A DNA stretch of 64,000 nucleotides from Auriscalpium vulgare (Eukaryota; Basidiomycota; Agaricomycetes; Russulales; Auriscalpiaceae). Shown piece by piece: positions 1 through 10,717 of this stretch. The stretch lies in contig JAHBBC010000012.1 in NCBI GenBank assembly GCA_019915015.1, forward strand, positions 1,612,001 to 1,676,000, in the 5' to 3' direction. Under the pieces are notes generated by a model. The model worked only from the letters and a program-made list of their open reading frames with translations. It was not told the DNA's origin and did not search any database. Both the position numbers and the translations under genes were made by a program. Within the stretch, counting starts at the first letter, position 1. Each line of letters starts with the position of its first letter.

Positions 1-2675
1 TCCAGAAACGTACGAGCGGAAGAAGGCATGGTCAGACCAAGGTGTAAAATCGAGGAATTTTCTTGAAGAGTAGCGAAGAGCATTATGTTGAAGCAGCATC
101 AAAAGACTCATTGATTGAGGAAACTCACAGTAGCGAGTAGAGATCTTCAAGCCGGTTGACAATTGGCGTGCCCGTGACTGCCCACCGACGTCTGGCATGT
201 AAAGCATAGACTGCCTTCGCGGTCTTGCTGAGCCGCGACTTGCAATGATGTGCTTCGTCAAGAATGACACGCATCCATTCATCTGCAGACACTCAGGACA
301 ATGCTCTGCAAGTATTGAATGTACATACATCTGAACAGTGGTGATGCGTTATCTGCGGACTTCTCCACCTTGGCATGTTCGGATGCTAGTACGCCGTATG
401 ATGTGATGACGACGTTGATGATATCTTCGTCTTCGACTGCTGCGTCTAGGTCCAGCCTATTTTGCCCGTGCCAGACATGTGTTTTGATGGTGGTGGACTT
501 GCTGCTGCGCTGCAATTCTTCGGACCACTGGGTCAGGAGAGATGTCGGCGCGACAATCAAAGTCGCAGAGGGACCCTTCGATGTCCTCGAAGCACCCTGT
601 GGCACAGAACGAAATGCCTTATCGAGTCTGAGTTGGCGATGTTTTCCGGTTTGTTGGCGATCGGCCGAAGTAGGCGTTGGCGAAGTGTCTGGGCCGCGGT
701 TGGTATGTATAAGGGCTGATAACATGATGGTCTTCCCCATGCCCACTAGAAACGAGGACATTCAGTACATTGTAGGCAGTCATTCAACTATGTACGTACT
801 TTCTGCAAGTACCGAGCGTGAAAATTCGGTTTCTGTCAGTGCTGCAAATATTCATGACGACATGAAGCCTACCGTCACTGCGGACGACATAAATACTTCA
901 CATGAACGAGGCAAGCAAAACCACATACGCAAGGATGCCGCCTCTGCATTTCCTCTCCGCTTTCGGGAAATCTAGACTCATTTCACCCGAGTAAGGGTTA
1001 AAGTAGAACGGTTGCTCATCCACCGTGAGGTCGATAATTCCGTCCACAGGTTCAGAGGGGAAGCGATACCTAGGACGACCTAAGTAGTGTCGCAAAAGCG
1101 GAAGTCGATTCAGCTCACTCGTTCCACAGCGGGTGCATGGCCTCGGCTTCTCGGGCAGACACGATCCCCAGCTCGAGAGAATGCATCCAGCTAGAGCACT
1201 AAGATAAGCAGGCCATCCGCAACGAGAAGGGAGGACAGACTGACTTCAATGCTTGCTTTTGGTACCCTCGCAAGGTCATCGCGAAGGAGCCCGATGGCTC
1301 CATTTCCGCCAGCTTCTGATCGTGTTGTTGCGCACTGAACACCCGTCATCAGCAACTCGGAAAGACCGAAAGAAAATTCCCACCGTTTGTAAATCAAGTT
1401 GAGTTCGTTTTCAGACAAGTCTTCATCCTCTGCCTCGACCTCTACTTCCTCGCCGTCGCCAACAATCTCAGTTTTGACGCGCTTTTCGGGCTTTGCATTG
1501 TCCTTGGGCCGCTGCGTGAGCTTAGTGAGATCATCACTATCCAGCTCGCCTTCCGCCTGCCGTCGGATTTTGGACATATCGCTCCCGTTGACGGGTTTCA
1601 AGTTCAAGATGCCAAACAGATGCAGCAAAGAGGCCTTTCTCTCCCGCAAAACTTGCTCTTCGGACGTTTCGTGGCCTTCATTGAACATGGCCCTGGGAGG
1701 AGCGATCGAAGAATCATTGAAGGATTTGAAAGCCGACGCTTTGATGTACACTGAGAGCGAGACGATGAGGTCTGCACCGGAATGCAGCACGGCTGGGCAC
1801 TCAATCATCGTGCTACCTCGAAATTCCACGATGCCTACAGGAGCTCAGCATCGAAGTGCAACGAGAAAAAACGTGCGGTACCAAGCTCAAGCAATCGAGA
1901 CACCCATTTGGCCACCTCATTTGGCAGCCGACCAAATTCTACGAGAGTCATCAGTCACGGCAGCACCCACGTCCGCTGATTACATACCGAAGCCAGCCCT
2001 GTTGGTCAGACGCACGACCGTATGGGCTTTCTTCTTCGATGGCTTCAGTGGCTGCTGCTTGAGCATGGTGGCAAGGGATAGCTGCTTCCCTTTGCCCTTC
2101 GACGATGAGGTCTTCCCGTTAGTGACGGTACGTCCCTTGGCAGGTTTCGACGACGGTCCGTCGTCGTCAAGGTCGTCGCGTTCTACAAGAATCTGGTCAC
2201 CAGGCTTCACGTAGCCCTTTCCCTTGGCCGTGCTCCACGCGTTCCCAACTATGAAGGAGCCCAGGTAGGCAGATCGAAAGGGAGGCTTCTTGGTCGGAGA
2301 GACGCGTCGCCGTTTAGCTGGTGGGGGACTAATCCCGCGAGCGGTATTTATTGGAGACGAAGAGCGCGAGGCCAAGCTTGAGGCACTGGACGCCCGTGAA
2401 GACGAGGGGACCGGAGGGATGTCGTCGGGTATTTCGTCGTCGATGATCATGGTAATGGGCTCTTGGGTATCGAAGGGAGGAGTTGCACGTATAGGCACAT
2501 GGTATGATGACTGAGGGTGGGGATCCTCTTCTTCGTCGCTCACATCCATGAATAGTGGTGTCCGGGCGCGTGAAGTAGCTGGTGGAGCCTCGAGAGCAGC
2601 TTCAAGGGCCACGACAGGGACGGGGGCGTCCGCCTCGTCGTCAGAGCCAACGAAGAAAGGGGGTCTCACGGGCAT
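1..2675 (-). CDS. RAD5: DNA repair helicase/ubiquitin ligase RAD5 (HLTF-like), 3'-truncated by window edge
   Basis: SNF2-family translocase of post-replication repair. In the family it promotes PCNA polyubiquitination and fork reversal in the nucleus. Reading the minus strand from the ATG at 2675: an acidic, Ser/Pro-rich N-terminus, then a HIRAN domain near 2300-2150 ([15 protein letters not shown], later [12 protein letters not shown]), then a long linker. The Walker A region is at about 750 ([14 protein letters not shown]), motif Ia near 570 ([14 protein letters not shown]), the DEAH box near 250 ([12 protein letters not shown]) and motif III near 170 ([18 protein letters not shown]). The RING finger and helicase C-lobe lie beyond base 1. 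Several introns are evident. Splicing just before Walker A is unresolved and seems to need a tiny exon. Divergent from CCT7. Identity is secure from HIRAN plus the Rad5-type DEAH/TGTP motifs. Confidence 0.93.
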
Positions 2676-2876
2676 GAGAGCATCTAAGGTGAAAGTCGCG
2701 TCGTGGTCGGAGTCAGAGACGTGTCTGCTTCGCGCGAACGCGTCAATTCAGAGTCGCGATCCGACGCGTCGACCAAACAAGACCAACTTGTCTGTAAGCC
2801 GGGCCGCAAGGCGCGTCTCAGAAATTATCGACTTCACGCCCGCACCTTCCTCAGGTCTCCCATCCAAGACACAAAA
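2676..2876. promoter_or_regulatory. Shared divergent upstream region RAD5/CCT7
   Basis: The two start codons face away from each other with about 200 bp between them, so both core promoters and 5' UTRs must fit here or extend into the neighbour's transcript. No clear TATA box is visible. This suggests a TATA-less housekeeping promoter. The role is inferred from geometry only. Confidence 0.5.
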
Positions 2877-4823
2877 ATGCAGCGCGGATTCTCCATGGTA
2901 CGTCTTCAGTGTGTCGCTGCGATCTAGCTACTGATCCTTTGCAGCAACCGACCGTTGTCCTCTTAAAAGAGGGCACGGATACTTCTCAAGGGAAGGGGCA
3001 ACTATTGTCCAACATCTCAGCATGCCTCGCAATCGCGGAGACCCTGTCGAGCACCCTCGGACCGAGGGGCATGGACAAGTTGATCGTCTCCGACAGAGGC
3101 ACCGCGCAGATCACGAACGATGGAGCTACTATTCTGAAGCTTCTCGAAATCGTCCACCCTGCTGCACGCACTCTGGTTGACATCGCGCGTGCGCAGGATG
3201 CGGAAGTTGGAGATGGTACAACCAGCGTCGTGTTGCTTGCGGCACAGTTGCTGAAGGAGATTCGGGGCTATATCGAGGAAGACGTTAGCCCACATATCAT
3301 TATGAAGGGTTTTCGTCAGGCGTCGCAACTCGTGCGTGTACTAGTTGTTCGATTTCGGCTCAAAAACTGACATATTTTACAGGCAATCGATCATATCAAG
3401 GCCATCCAAGTCACTGTTGACCGCTCAGATCCAGAGTGAGTAGCCTGCGGCCGTCCCATTTTACTCCGATCTCGAACTTTAAGCAGGAAATTCCGGTCCT
3501 TGCTCTTGAAGGTCGCATCAACATCGATGTCGTCTAAACTCATTCATTCCGAAAAACCGTTTTTCGCCACGATGGTCGTCGACGCCGTACTGTCTCTAGA
3601 CCAAGATGACCTCGACGAATCGCTCATTGGCGTCAAGAAAATTCCCGGAGGGGGTATGCAAGATTCTCTTCTCATTCGCGGCGTCTCCTTCAAGAAAACA
3701 TTTACCTACGCTGGCGCTGAGCAGCAGCCTAAATCATTCACCAATCCCCTGATCCTGTCTCTGAACGTGGAACTCGAGCTGAAAGCCGAAAAGGACAATG
3801 CAGAAGTCCGCGTCGACGCTGTCTCCGATTACCAGGCCATCGTCGATGCCGAATGGGAAATCATCTACCGGAAGCTCCAGGAGATTGAAAAGACCGGCGC
3901 ACAAGTTGTTCTTAGCAAGTTGCCCATCGGTGATCTTGCTACGCAATGGTTCGCCGACCGAGGCATCTTCTGCGCCGGTCGTGTTCCCGCTGGAGATTTG
4001 CGGAGGGTTGTCCAGGCTGTTGGTGGCTCAATACAGTCGACAACGTCGGACATGTCCCGGGAGCACCTGGGTACATGCGGGTCGTTCGACGAGCGCCAGA
4101 TCGGCGGCGAGCGGTACAATGTTTTCGAGGACTGCCCGAAAGCGAAGACGTGCACGCTGCTTCTCCGTGGTGGTGCTGAGCAATTCATCGAAGAGGTGGA
4201 ACGCAGTCTTCACGATGCGATCATGGTCGTCAGGCGAGCGGTGAAGAATGGCGAAATTGTGGCTGGTGGTGGAGCAATTGAGGTGCGTTGTCGCGTACCG
4301 TTGTGTGCTCTCTGTTGAATGTACCGCAGATGGATTTGTCCGCGCATATCAGGAAACACGCGCTTTCCATCCCAGGAAAGCTGCAGCTCGTGCAGACGGC
4401 GTTCGCAAAGGCTCTGGAAATCATTCCTCGTCAGATCTGCGACAACGCAGGTTTGGACTCGACAGACATCCTCAACAAGCTCCGTATGCGACACGCGAAC
4501 GGCGAGAAATGGATTGGCGTCGATGTTGACGGTGCGGACGGTGTCCGCGACAACTTGGATGCGTTCGTTTGGGAGCCTAGTCTCATCAAGGTGAACGCGA
4601 TCAGCAGTGCTGTCGAAGCCGCATGCTTGATCATATCCGTGGACGAGACTGTCCGGAACCCACAGAGCGAAGCCGTAAGCCCCTCATCCTTGTTCTTGGG
4701 GGGAGTTTGTCATGCTAATGAGCGAGCCTTGCCATCTAGCCGAGTGCTGGTCCAAAGGCGCCACCCGGCGCCGCCGGACGAGCTCTTCGTGGACGAGGAC
4801 GCGGGGGTGTGCCAAGGCGATAG
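2877..4823 (+). CDS. CCT7: T-complex protein 1 subunit eta (CCT7)
   Basis: Subunit of the cytosolic group II chaperonin CCT/TRiC, which folds actin, tubulin and other clients by ATP hydrolysis. A mini-exon encodes MQRGFSM. After an intron the protein begins [23 protein letters not shown]-site motifs are present: [33 protein letters not shown] and, near the end, VVAGGGAIE. Eta-specific stretches include [29 protein letters not shown] and [18 protein letters not shown]. Introns lie at about 2898-2944, 3332-3382, 3436-3486, 4282-4329 and 4674-4739. Splicing the last one gives an RGRGRGG-type tail before the stop at 4821. Full length for the family. Divergent from RAD5. Confidence 0.95.
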
Positions 4824-5120
4824 AGAGTCGCTTGCACGTCAGAGCAGTACACACTCTTCTTACAACAGTTGAAAAGATCATAATGCTAATGACTAGAGCA
4901 AATCATGCGGTTCACCTGCTGTATCGAGGGCTGAGGAACCCACGGCTTCCTCACGTGACACGGCAGGGAGGTGCGAGGAAGTGCTTCTATCGCGCCATTT
5001 CGTCCCCAAGCTCGCCATTGTCGAAACGCAGACGCTCGGGCAGAAGCAATATTGATCCACCTGCCGCAGAAATGACGAACAAAGTGCCTGCTTCTCACCC
5101 TTATCGTCGGCTGCCGCGCA

Positions 5121-5126
5121 TATAAA
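5121..5126 (+). promoter_or_regulatory. TATA box upstream of MFS permease gene
   Basis: TATAAA lies only 26 bp before the first in-frame ATG (5147). Transcription starts about 25-35 bp downstream of TATA in many fungi, so the first ATG may be outside the mRNA. The ATG at 5183 would then be used. A CACGTG core (TCACGTGA) at about 4953 is a further possible site. Confidence 0.45.
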
Positions 5127-5146
5127 CCCTTGAGCTCCAGTTTTGG

Positions 5147-7388
5147 ATGAGTTCGTGGACCCCTCAGCTCGAGAACGTCGTCATGGTAGACATCAAGCCC
5201 TCGATGGACAAGAAAGTGTTCGGGGACACTGTTGCGGATGAGAAGCGCAGCTTCGACTCGTCGGCTGACTCTGCAAACAACGTGCCGCCCTTGGGTACGC
5301 CGCTCGACGATGATTCGCGCCCTCGAGGTTTTTGGCGTCGCTCTTTGCGACGAGACCTCGATTCGGTTGCAACACAGCCGTCGGTGTTCGACGACCCCGC
5401 GACATTGGAGGTCTTTCGTCCCCCACCGAGATACGAAAACGCCCATCGTTTCGATCCGAAAGCGCGCTGGACATGGCGGGAGGAGCAGGTGAGTCTGATA
5501 CTGCTGGTCCAAGCAATTAGCTGACTCGTTTTTATGACAAGCGTTTGGTCAGGAAAATAGACCTCAAGATTATGGTCTGGGCATTCATCATGTTCTTTGC
5601 GCTGGATCTCGATCGGACCAATATATCCCAAGCCAACACCGATAATTTCCTGAAGGACATACATATCACTACCAATGACTTCAACTTGGGCAACACGCTT
5701 TTCCGGTTATGCTTTCTCTTGGCGGAGTTGCCTTCCCAGCTTATTTCGAAGAGAGTGGGTCCAGATGTCTGGATTCCTTCGCAAGTATGACAGCTTGAAT
5801 CTTCCTGTTCTCTGAGTGTAGCTGAATTGGTCTGTCCCAGATGGTCCTTTGGAGTTTCGTCGCGTGGTCCCAATACTGGATAACGAATCGCTCGACCTTT
5901 CTTGCTACGCGGTCTCTGCTGGGGCTGCTACAAGGCGGCTTCATCCCAGACGTGGTATTGTATCTCTCCTACTTTTACACCAAGAACGAACGTGAGCAGA
6001 CTCGACAGACCCTTTCACTCGTTTAAACTGGCCCATCATTTTAGTTCCCATTCGATTGGCCTGGTTCTGGGTCTCTAACTACCTGACTGATATCGTGGGT
6101 GCCTTCCTGGCTACCGGTATCCTGAAACTACGCGGTCATAACGGCAAGGCTGGCTGGCGCTACCTCTTTTTGATCGAGGGCGGCTTCACATGTTTTGTTG
6201 GTCTCGTATCGTTCGCGCTGATGCCCCCTGGGCCCACGCAAACGAAAGCCTGGTGGCGTCCGAAGGGCTGGTTTACTGAACGGTAACGCGATTCTTTCAT
6301 CAAACCGTGATTGCATACTAAATGCGTTCACCAGGGAGGAGGTGATAATGGTGAACAGGTAAGAGCTCTGGTGCCAGTGTCCGTGGACTCTGCACAGATC
6401 TGACTTGCAACCACAGGGTCCTGCGTGACGATCCATCCAAGTCAGACATGCACAACCGCCAGGGGTTGTCGCCCAAGATGATCTGGCAGTCTTTAATAGA
6501 CTGGCGGATGTGGCCGCTATATATCCTGGGACTCGTCCACATGAGTATGTCACTGACTCCGGCGCTTTTCTGACTACTCTTGCTCACGAAGTTGACGCGT
6601 GTAGTTCCCACTGGACCCCCTCAAGTTTACCTGACACTCACACTGCGCAATCTTGGCTTCAGCACGACCAAGAGCAATCTCCTCAGCGTTCCCGCTAAAG
6701 TAATAGGCACAATCGGCCTTCTTGCGACCGCATACCTCAGCGAAGTCATCAACAGCCGCGTCCTTTCCACCATCATCCTGCAATTATGGGCTCTTCCACT
6801 GCTTATTGCGCTGTATACATTTACTACCGACACTTCGCCATGGGTGTACTTCACCGTCGTCACGCTCATCGTGGGTTACCCTTACGTGCATCCTATCCAA
6901 GTCGCGTGGGCATCCCGGAACTCACACAGCGTCCGCACGAGGACCGTGTCGGCTTCCTTGTACAATATATTTGTGCAGGCCGGAGCCATCATCTACGTGA
7001 GTGCCGCTTTACTGATCCGCGGTCACTTGCCTGACGTTAGTGGTAGGCAAATATCTATCAAAACAGCGACAAGCCTCTATGTAAGGTGTTTGATTCTTGG
7101 ACGCGACCCATCGAACTGAGGATATTTTTGCAGACAAGAAGGGCAACCGCGCACTCATCGGCATTTGCGCCATGAATATAGTCCTGTACATCTTGACGTA
7201 CTACTTCTATCGTCATTTGAACAGGCGGAGGGAACGAGTTTGGAACGCCATGACCCCCAAGGTCAGTAGTACCACAAGTACTGTACCTTGCCAGCGTGAG
7301 ATAACGTCATCCTCAGGAAAGAAATCACTATCTCGAGACGACAATGGACACAGGAAATCAAAGATTAGACTTCCGCTTCGCGTACTGA
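5147..7388 (+). CDS. MFS transporter, anion:cation symporter (allantoate/nicotinate permease-like)
   Basis: Plasma-membrane permease of the Dal5/Tna1 group, which imports small organic anions such as nicotinate, allantoate or pantothenate. The substrate cannot be told from sequence. A hydrophilic N-terminus of about 115 residues ends RWTWREEQ. After the first intron, TM1 carries the family signature [17 protein letters not shown], followed by further membrane segments ([52 protein letters not shown]). The last intron (7261-7317) must be spliced: this replaces a spurious tail with [20 protein letters not shown] and then FAY, the ending typical of this family, with the stop at 7386. About eight introns. 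The start could be 5147 or 5183 (MVDIKPSM). Confidence 0.85.
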
Positions 7389-7481
7389 ACGTAGCAAACA
7401 GCGTGCAGCGGACCGTCTTACTAGCCTCAATTGTAGCTCCGATGAAATACGATATATTAGCATGCATAGATATTGGGACCA

Positions 7482-8831
7482 CTAAGAACGCTGGGCAACG
7501 GCCGCACGAGCCTTTTTGCGAAGCCTGGCGCGCCGCTCGCTCTCCTTCATGCGCCGCAAGCGATCTTTGGGATCGATGAACTTGCCACCAATGTCGACGA
7601 ACTTGATAGCTGGACGACCGGCTGCAGCCCCGCTCTTTGCCACGACCTCCGTCGCCGACCCGCTCTCGTGGTGATGGCCGAGAAGGTCGTCGCGGGACTT
7701 GGCCGACTCCTCCTCGATGCCATGTCGCACGGCGTCGTCGCGCGCCTGCTTCAGCGCACCAGGAAGGACGGGTTGCTGACAGGGCGTCAGCGTCATTGAG
7801 GTCGAAGGAATGACTGAGCGTACCTGTCCCTCGACCACAGGCTCCCAAAACATACGTTGGTATCGAGCGCGGGCTGGGTCGTCGCCTTCGACTTGATCTA
7901 GCACGTCAGACTCGACAACGTCCATTCGAATCTCGACCCAGTCCGCTTGTGTCCTGAAGATGGCTTCGTCTTCTTTTATACCTAGGAGTAACTCCATTCC
8001 ATCACGGAAACCTGTCTGCAGCTCGCGGCCCTGTGACATGGTTCAGAAACTTCGGGTAACGACGTCGCGCGGACAAATTTACCTGCTACAACACGGAACC
8101 ATGACAGAGAAATTAAGTCAGCATTCATGGCGCGCTTCTTGGCACAACGCGTTGATAGTTACCTAGATGCATAAGAGATGAGTAAGAGCATCGACAAGGA
8201 TAAAACGCAGTTCAGAAGAAATTGAAGATTGTAACCACGGGTTGGTCTTCAAGACTAATCGTATTTCGCACATCATATATGGCTTGCGCCATAGTCAAAA
8301 GAATAGATACGAACCCCTTTCCAATGTGCTTCCAGGCCCTGCAACCGCAACATTGCATCCATCCGCTTGATACCCACGTGGAACCGGCCGGACAGATTGC
8401 GGACAGAATTGACCTCAGGATTGTGCATGTACAATCTGTAGAATAGCTCTCTCCTAGAATTGGAGATTGGAAGTGGCGGTTTGAATGAGGGATTCAGGGG
8501 AAAGGGCTAATACGTGGACCGTTGAGACGAACGCGGACATGTGCACCAGTGTGACGGACTCAACTGTTTGATCTCCCAGCCAGTTCTTAGGCGTGTCTGC
8601 TCCCTTGAAACGCCTCCCGACATTCTGTAACCAATCCGCATACGAAGGGTCTGTCGGGGCTTTGGGGGTTTCACTGATGTTTGCTTCGTCCTCGTCTACG
8701 TCGCGGTCGAAAGAGGGAGTAGTAGGCGGTGCGCGCCGAACTGAAGTCGAGGAGATACTACGAGATGAGGTACTGGCGGCAAGCCATTGCTCTGGCCGAG
8801 AGGAAGATGCACCACGAATACGGCTGAGCAT
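7482..8831 (-). CDS. Mitochondrial small-subunit ribosomal protein mS45 (Mrps35/Bot1, EMR family)
   Basis: Matches the 'eukaryotic mitochondrial regulator protein' family, fungal mitoribosome protein mS45 (yeast Mrps35, S. pombe Bot1). The N-terminus from the ATG at 8831 is Arg/Ser-rich, like a mitochondrial presequence (MLSRIRGASSSRPEQW). The core is spread over exons: FKGADTPKNWLGDQT, then after an intron PFPLNPSFKPPLPIS, NPEVNSVRNLSGRFHVGIKR and MDAMLRLQGLEAHWKG, then GRELQTGFRDGMELLLG, ARYQRMFWEPVVEGQ and near the C-terminus AIKFVDIGGKFIDPKDR. Introns are at about 8508-8572, 8047-8310 (boundaries approximate) and 7754-7825. Divergent from EFM3 with 158 bp between starts. Confidence 0.85.
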
Positions 8832-8989
8832 CGGTGACGGGGAAGTGCGACTTGGCAGCGGACAAGTTCACTGTCCCGCGGCGTGCGCTGGTCGTTTAGG
8901 GCCGGCTCATGCGCGTGCGGTCAGAAATAATTTTGCCAAAGTCAAGTGTACTGTATGTCGCCTCATTGTCTGCAACGAACCGGTGATCC
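8832..8989. promoter_or_regulatory. Shared divergent upstream region mS45/EFM3
   Basis: Only 158 bp separate the ATGs of two divergent genes, both linked to translation (mitoribosome and eEF2 methylation). No TATA box seen. A bidirectional promoter is inferred from spacing. Confidence 0.45.
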
Positions 8990-10414
8990 ATGTCTTCGAA
9001 GCTAAGGAATATTCGGCAGGGATATGCATCTCTGACACCCCCTCAATATATGACCTTCCCGACGGACCAGCCATTCACAGACGTCCAAACTTTCGTACTC
9101 AACTCCATCCTTCTCGATGGTCATCTGCAGAGATACCCGCCCTCAAACTTCTACCAATGTTCGTTTTGGAAGTGGATTATCTCTCAACTAGAGGCTCTTA
9201 TTGGTGATGAGGCAGGTTGTTCTCATGACCCAGTTCAAGAGAAGCTAAGCGACTCACTACAGGATTATGAAGTCGACGAACGACTTTATGAGAGACGAAT
9301 CAGTTTATTGAGTGTCACCAGGTAGGCTCGTTAAACATGGCTCCGGTGAATATTGCCAAAGCACCGCCTTGCAGGAGAGCTCAGGATTTGGCCGGGTCTT
9401 CACCACCACCGCCGTCCTATGTCACTCATTTCTGGGAAAATCGGTCCCAAGACGCGCCCCTTGAGGGCTTCGCCGAGTATGCGTCGGTGACTTTGTTTGA
9501 GTCTCAAACCACCATCGAGAGCGGGACGACCGGACTACGCACTTGGCGTGCCAGTTTAGTCCTCGCTCAGTTCCTCATCGACCACCCAGGTACTGGTCGC
9601 CCGTCCTTCCCATGATTTGTCCTGATTAGTGGAAGCGAAGACACTGTGCGTGGGCACCGAGTGCTTGAGCTTGGGTCCGGAGCTGGGTTCCTGGGGCTCG
9701 TGATAGCTTGCCTCCAGCAGCAAGATGGACAGGGCGGGCGGAGGTCGGGGTTGTGCCTCACGGACGTGAACGAGGAAGTCCTCCAGCGGTGTGCACAGAA
9801 CGTAAACCTTCCATGCAGTGCGATATGTTCTATCTGTACATCTTTTGTTGGACAACTGAACTCTGAACCAAAGATGTCTCATCGTCGCTTCCCCACCTCG
9901 ACGTGCAACCATTAGACTGGTCTGACGCCGTGGGTCCAGATCTGGGGCCTTCTATGCGCAAGAGCTTGAGTGGTTTGGATGCTGATACCATTGTGGCTGC
10001 TGACATGGTATGCGTCACCCTCGGCGCATATCGTTCTGCAGTATCTGACGGTCAGCCCATCTAGCTCTACCACCCCGACATCATAACGCCCTTCCTGGCA
10101 ACCCTCCGCCTCGCTTTGCTATCTGATCCGAAGCTAAATACGAAGACCGCGTACCTGGCTCTGACGGTCAGAAACCAGGAACTCTTGGATGCCTTTCTTC
10201 ATGCTTCCAGTAAGCTTCCCCAGGCTTCCCCGCATCAGCCCACGAATAACGTTACATCATTCGCTGTTCCTCTCTGTTCCTGCTAGCCGACATCTTCCAT
10301 CTTTGCGTTGAGGATATTTCGTCTCGTGCGAGCGGCCATCAATCGTCTTTTCTGGAATCAGAGCGTATCGACACAGAAAATGTGATGGTAATCCAGGTTA
10401 CAGCGAACACGTAG
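8990..10414 (+). CDS. EFM3: Protein-lysine N-methyltransferase EFM3/EEF2KMT (FAM86 family)
   Basis: SAM-dependent seven-beta-strand methyltransferase. Family members methylate a lysine of elongation factor 2. The N-terminal FAM86 helical part includes FVLNSILLDGHLQRYPPSNFY and similar stretches. After the intron at 9322-9375 come PPPPSYVTHFW, TLFESQTTIESGTTGLRTW and SLVLAQFLIDHP. Motif I is HRVLELGSGAGFLGLV and the acidic post-I strand is LCLTDVNEEVL. Late exons give GLDADTIVAADM and LYHPDIITPFLATLRLAL. The last intron (10211-10289) joins FLHAS to TDIFHLCVEDISSRA and the protein ends VIQVTANT with the stop at 10412. A degenerate or unrecognised intron may remain near 9810-9890. Downstream, 10415-10717 is a convergent intergenic stretch with nothing recognised. 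Confidence 0.85.
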
Positions 10415-10717
10415 TTATGAAGCCATTTGTCTCTACGTCCGTAGCCTCAGCGCTGCTCAGCGCTGTAGCTCGGAACATTCGTTTGGTACGTCCTTGTGGC
10501 GGATCATCAATGATAGATGACTTCGTTTCTAGAGGGCTATTATTATAACCACGATACTTACATTAATGTGCTAGGCTAGGTCTAGAATACACAGTACACA
10601 TGCTGATACTATCTCCGTAGTCGAACAGGGACAGGAAATGAGCGTGAGGGGGTCATGCATGACCCGAAAGCGAACAACCAAAATTCGCGACTCTAATAGA
10701 CGTGATACAGTCAAAAA

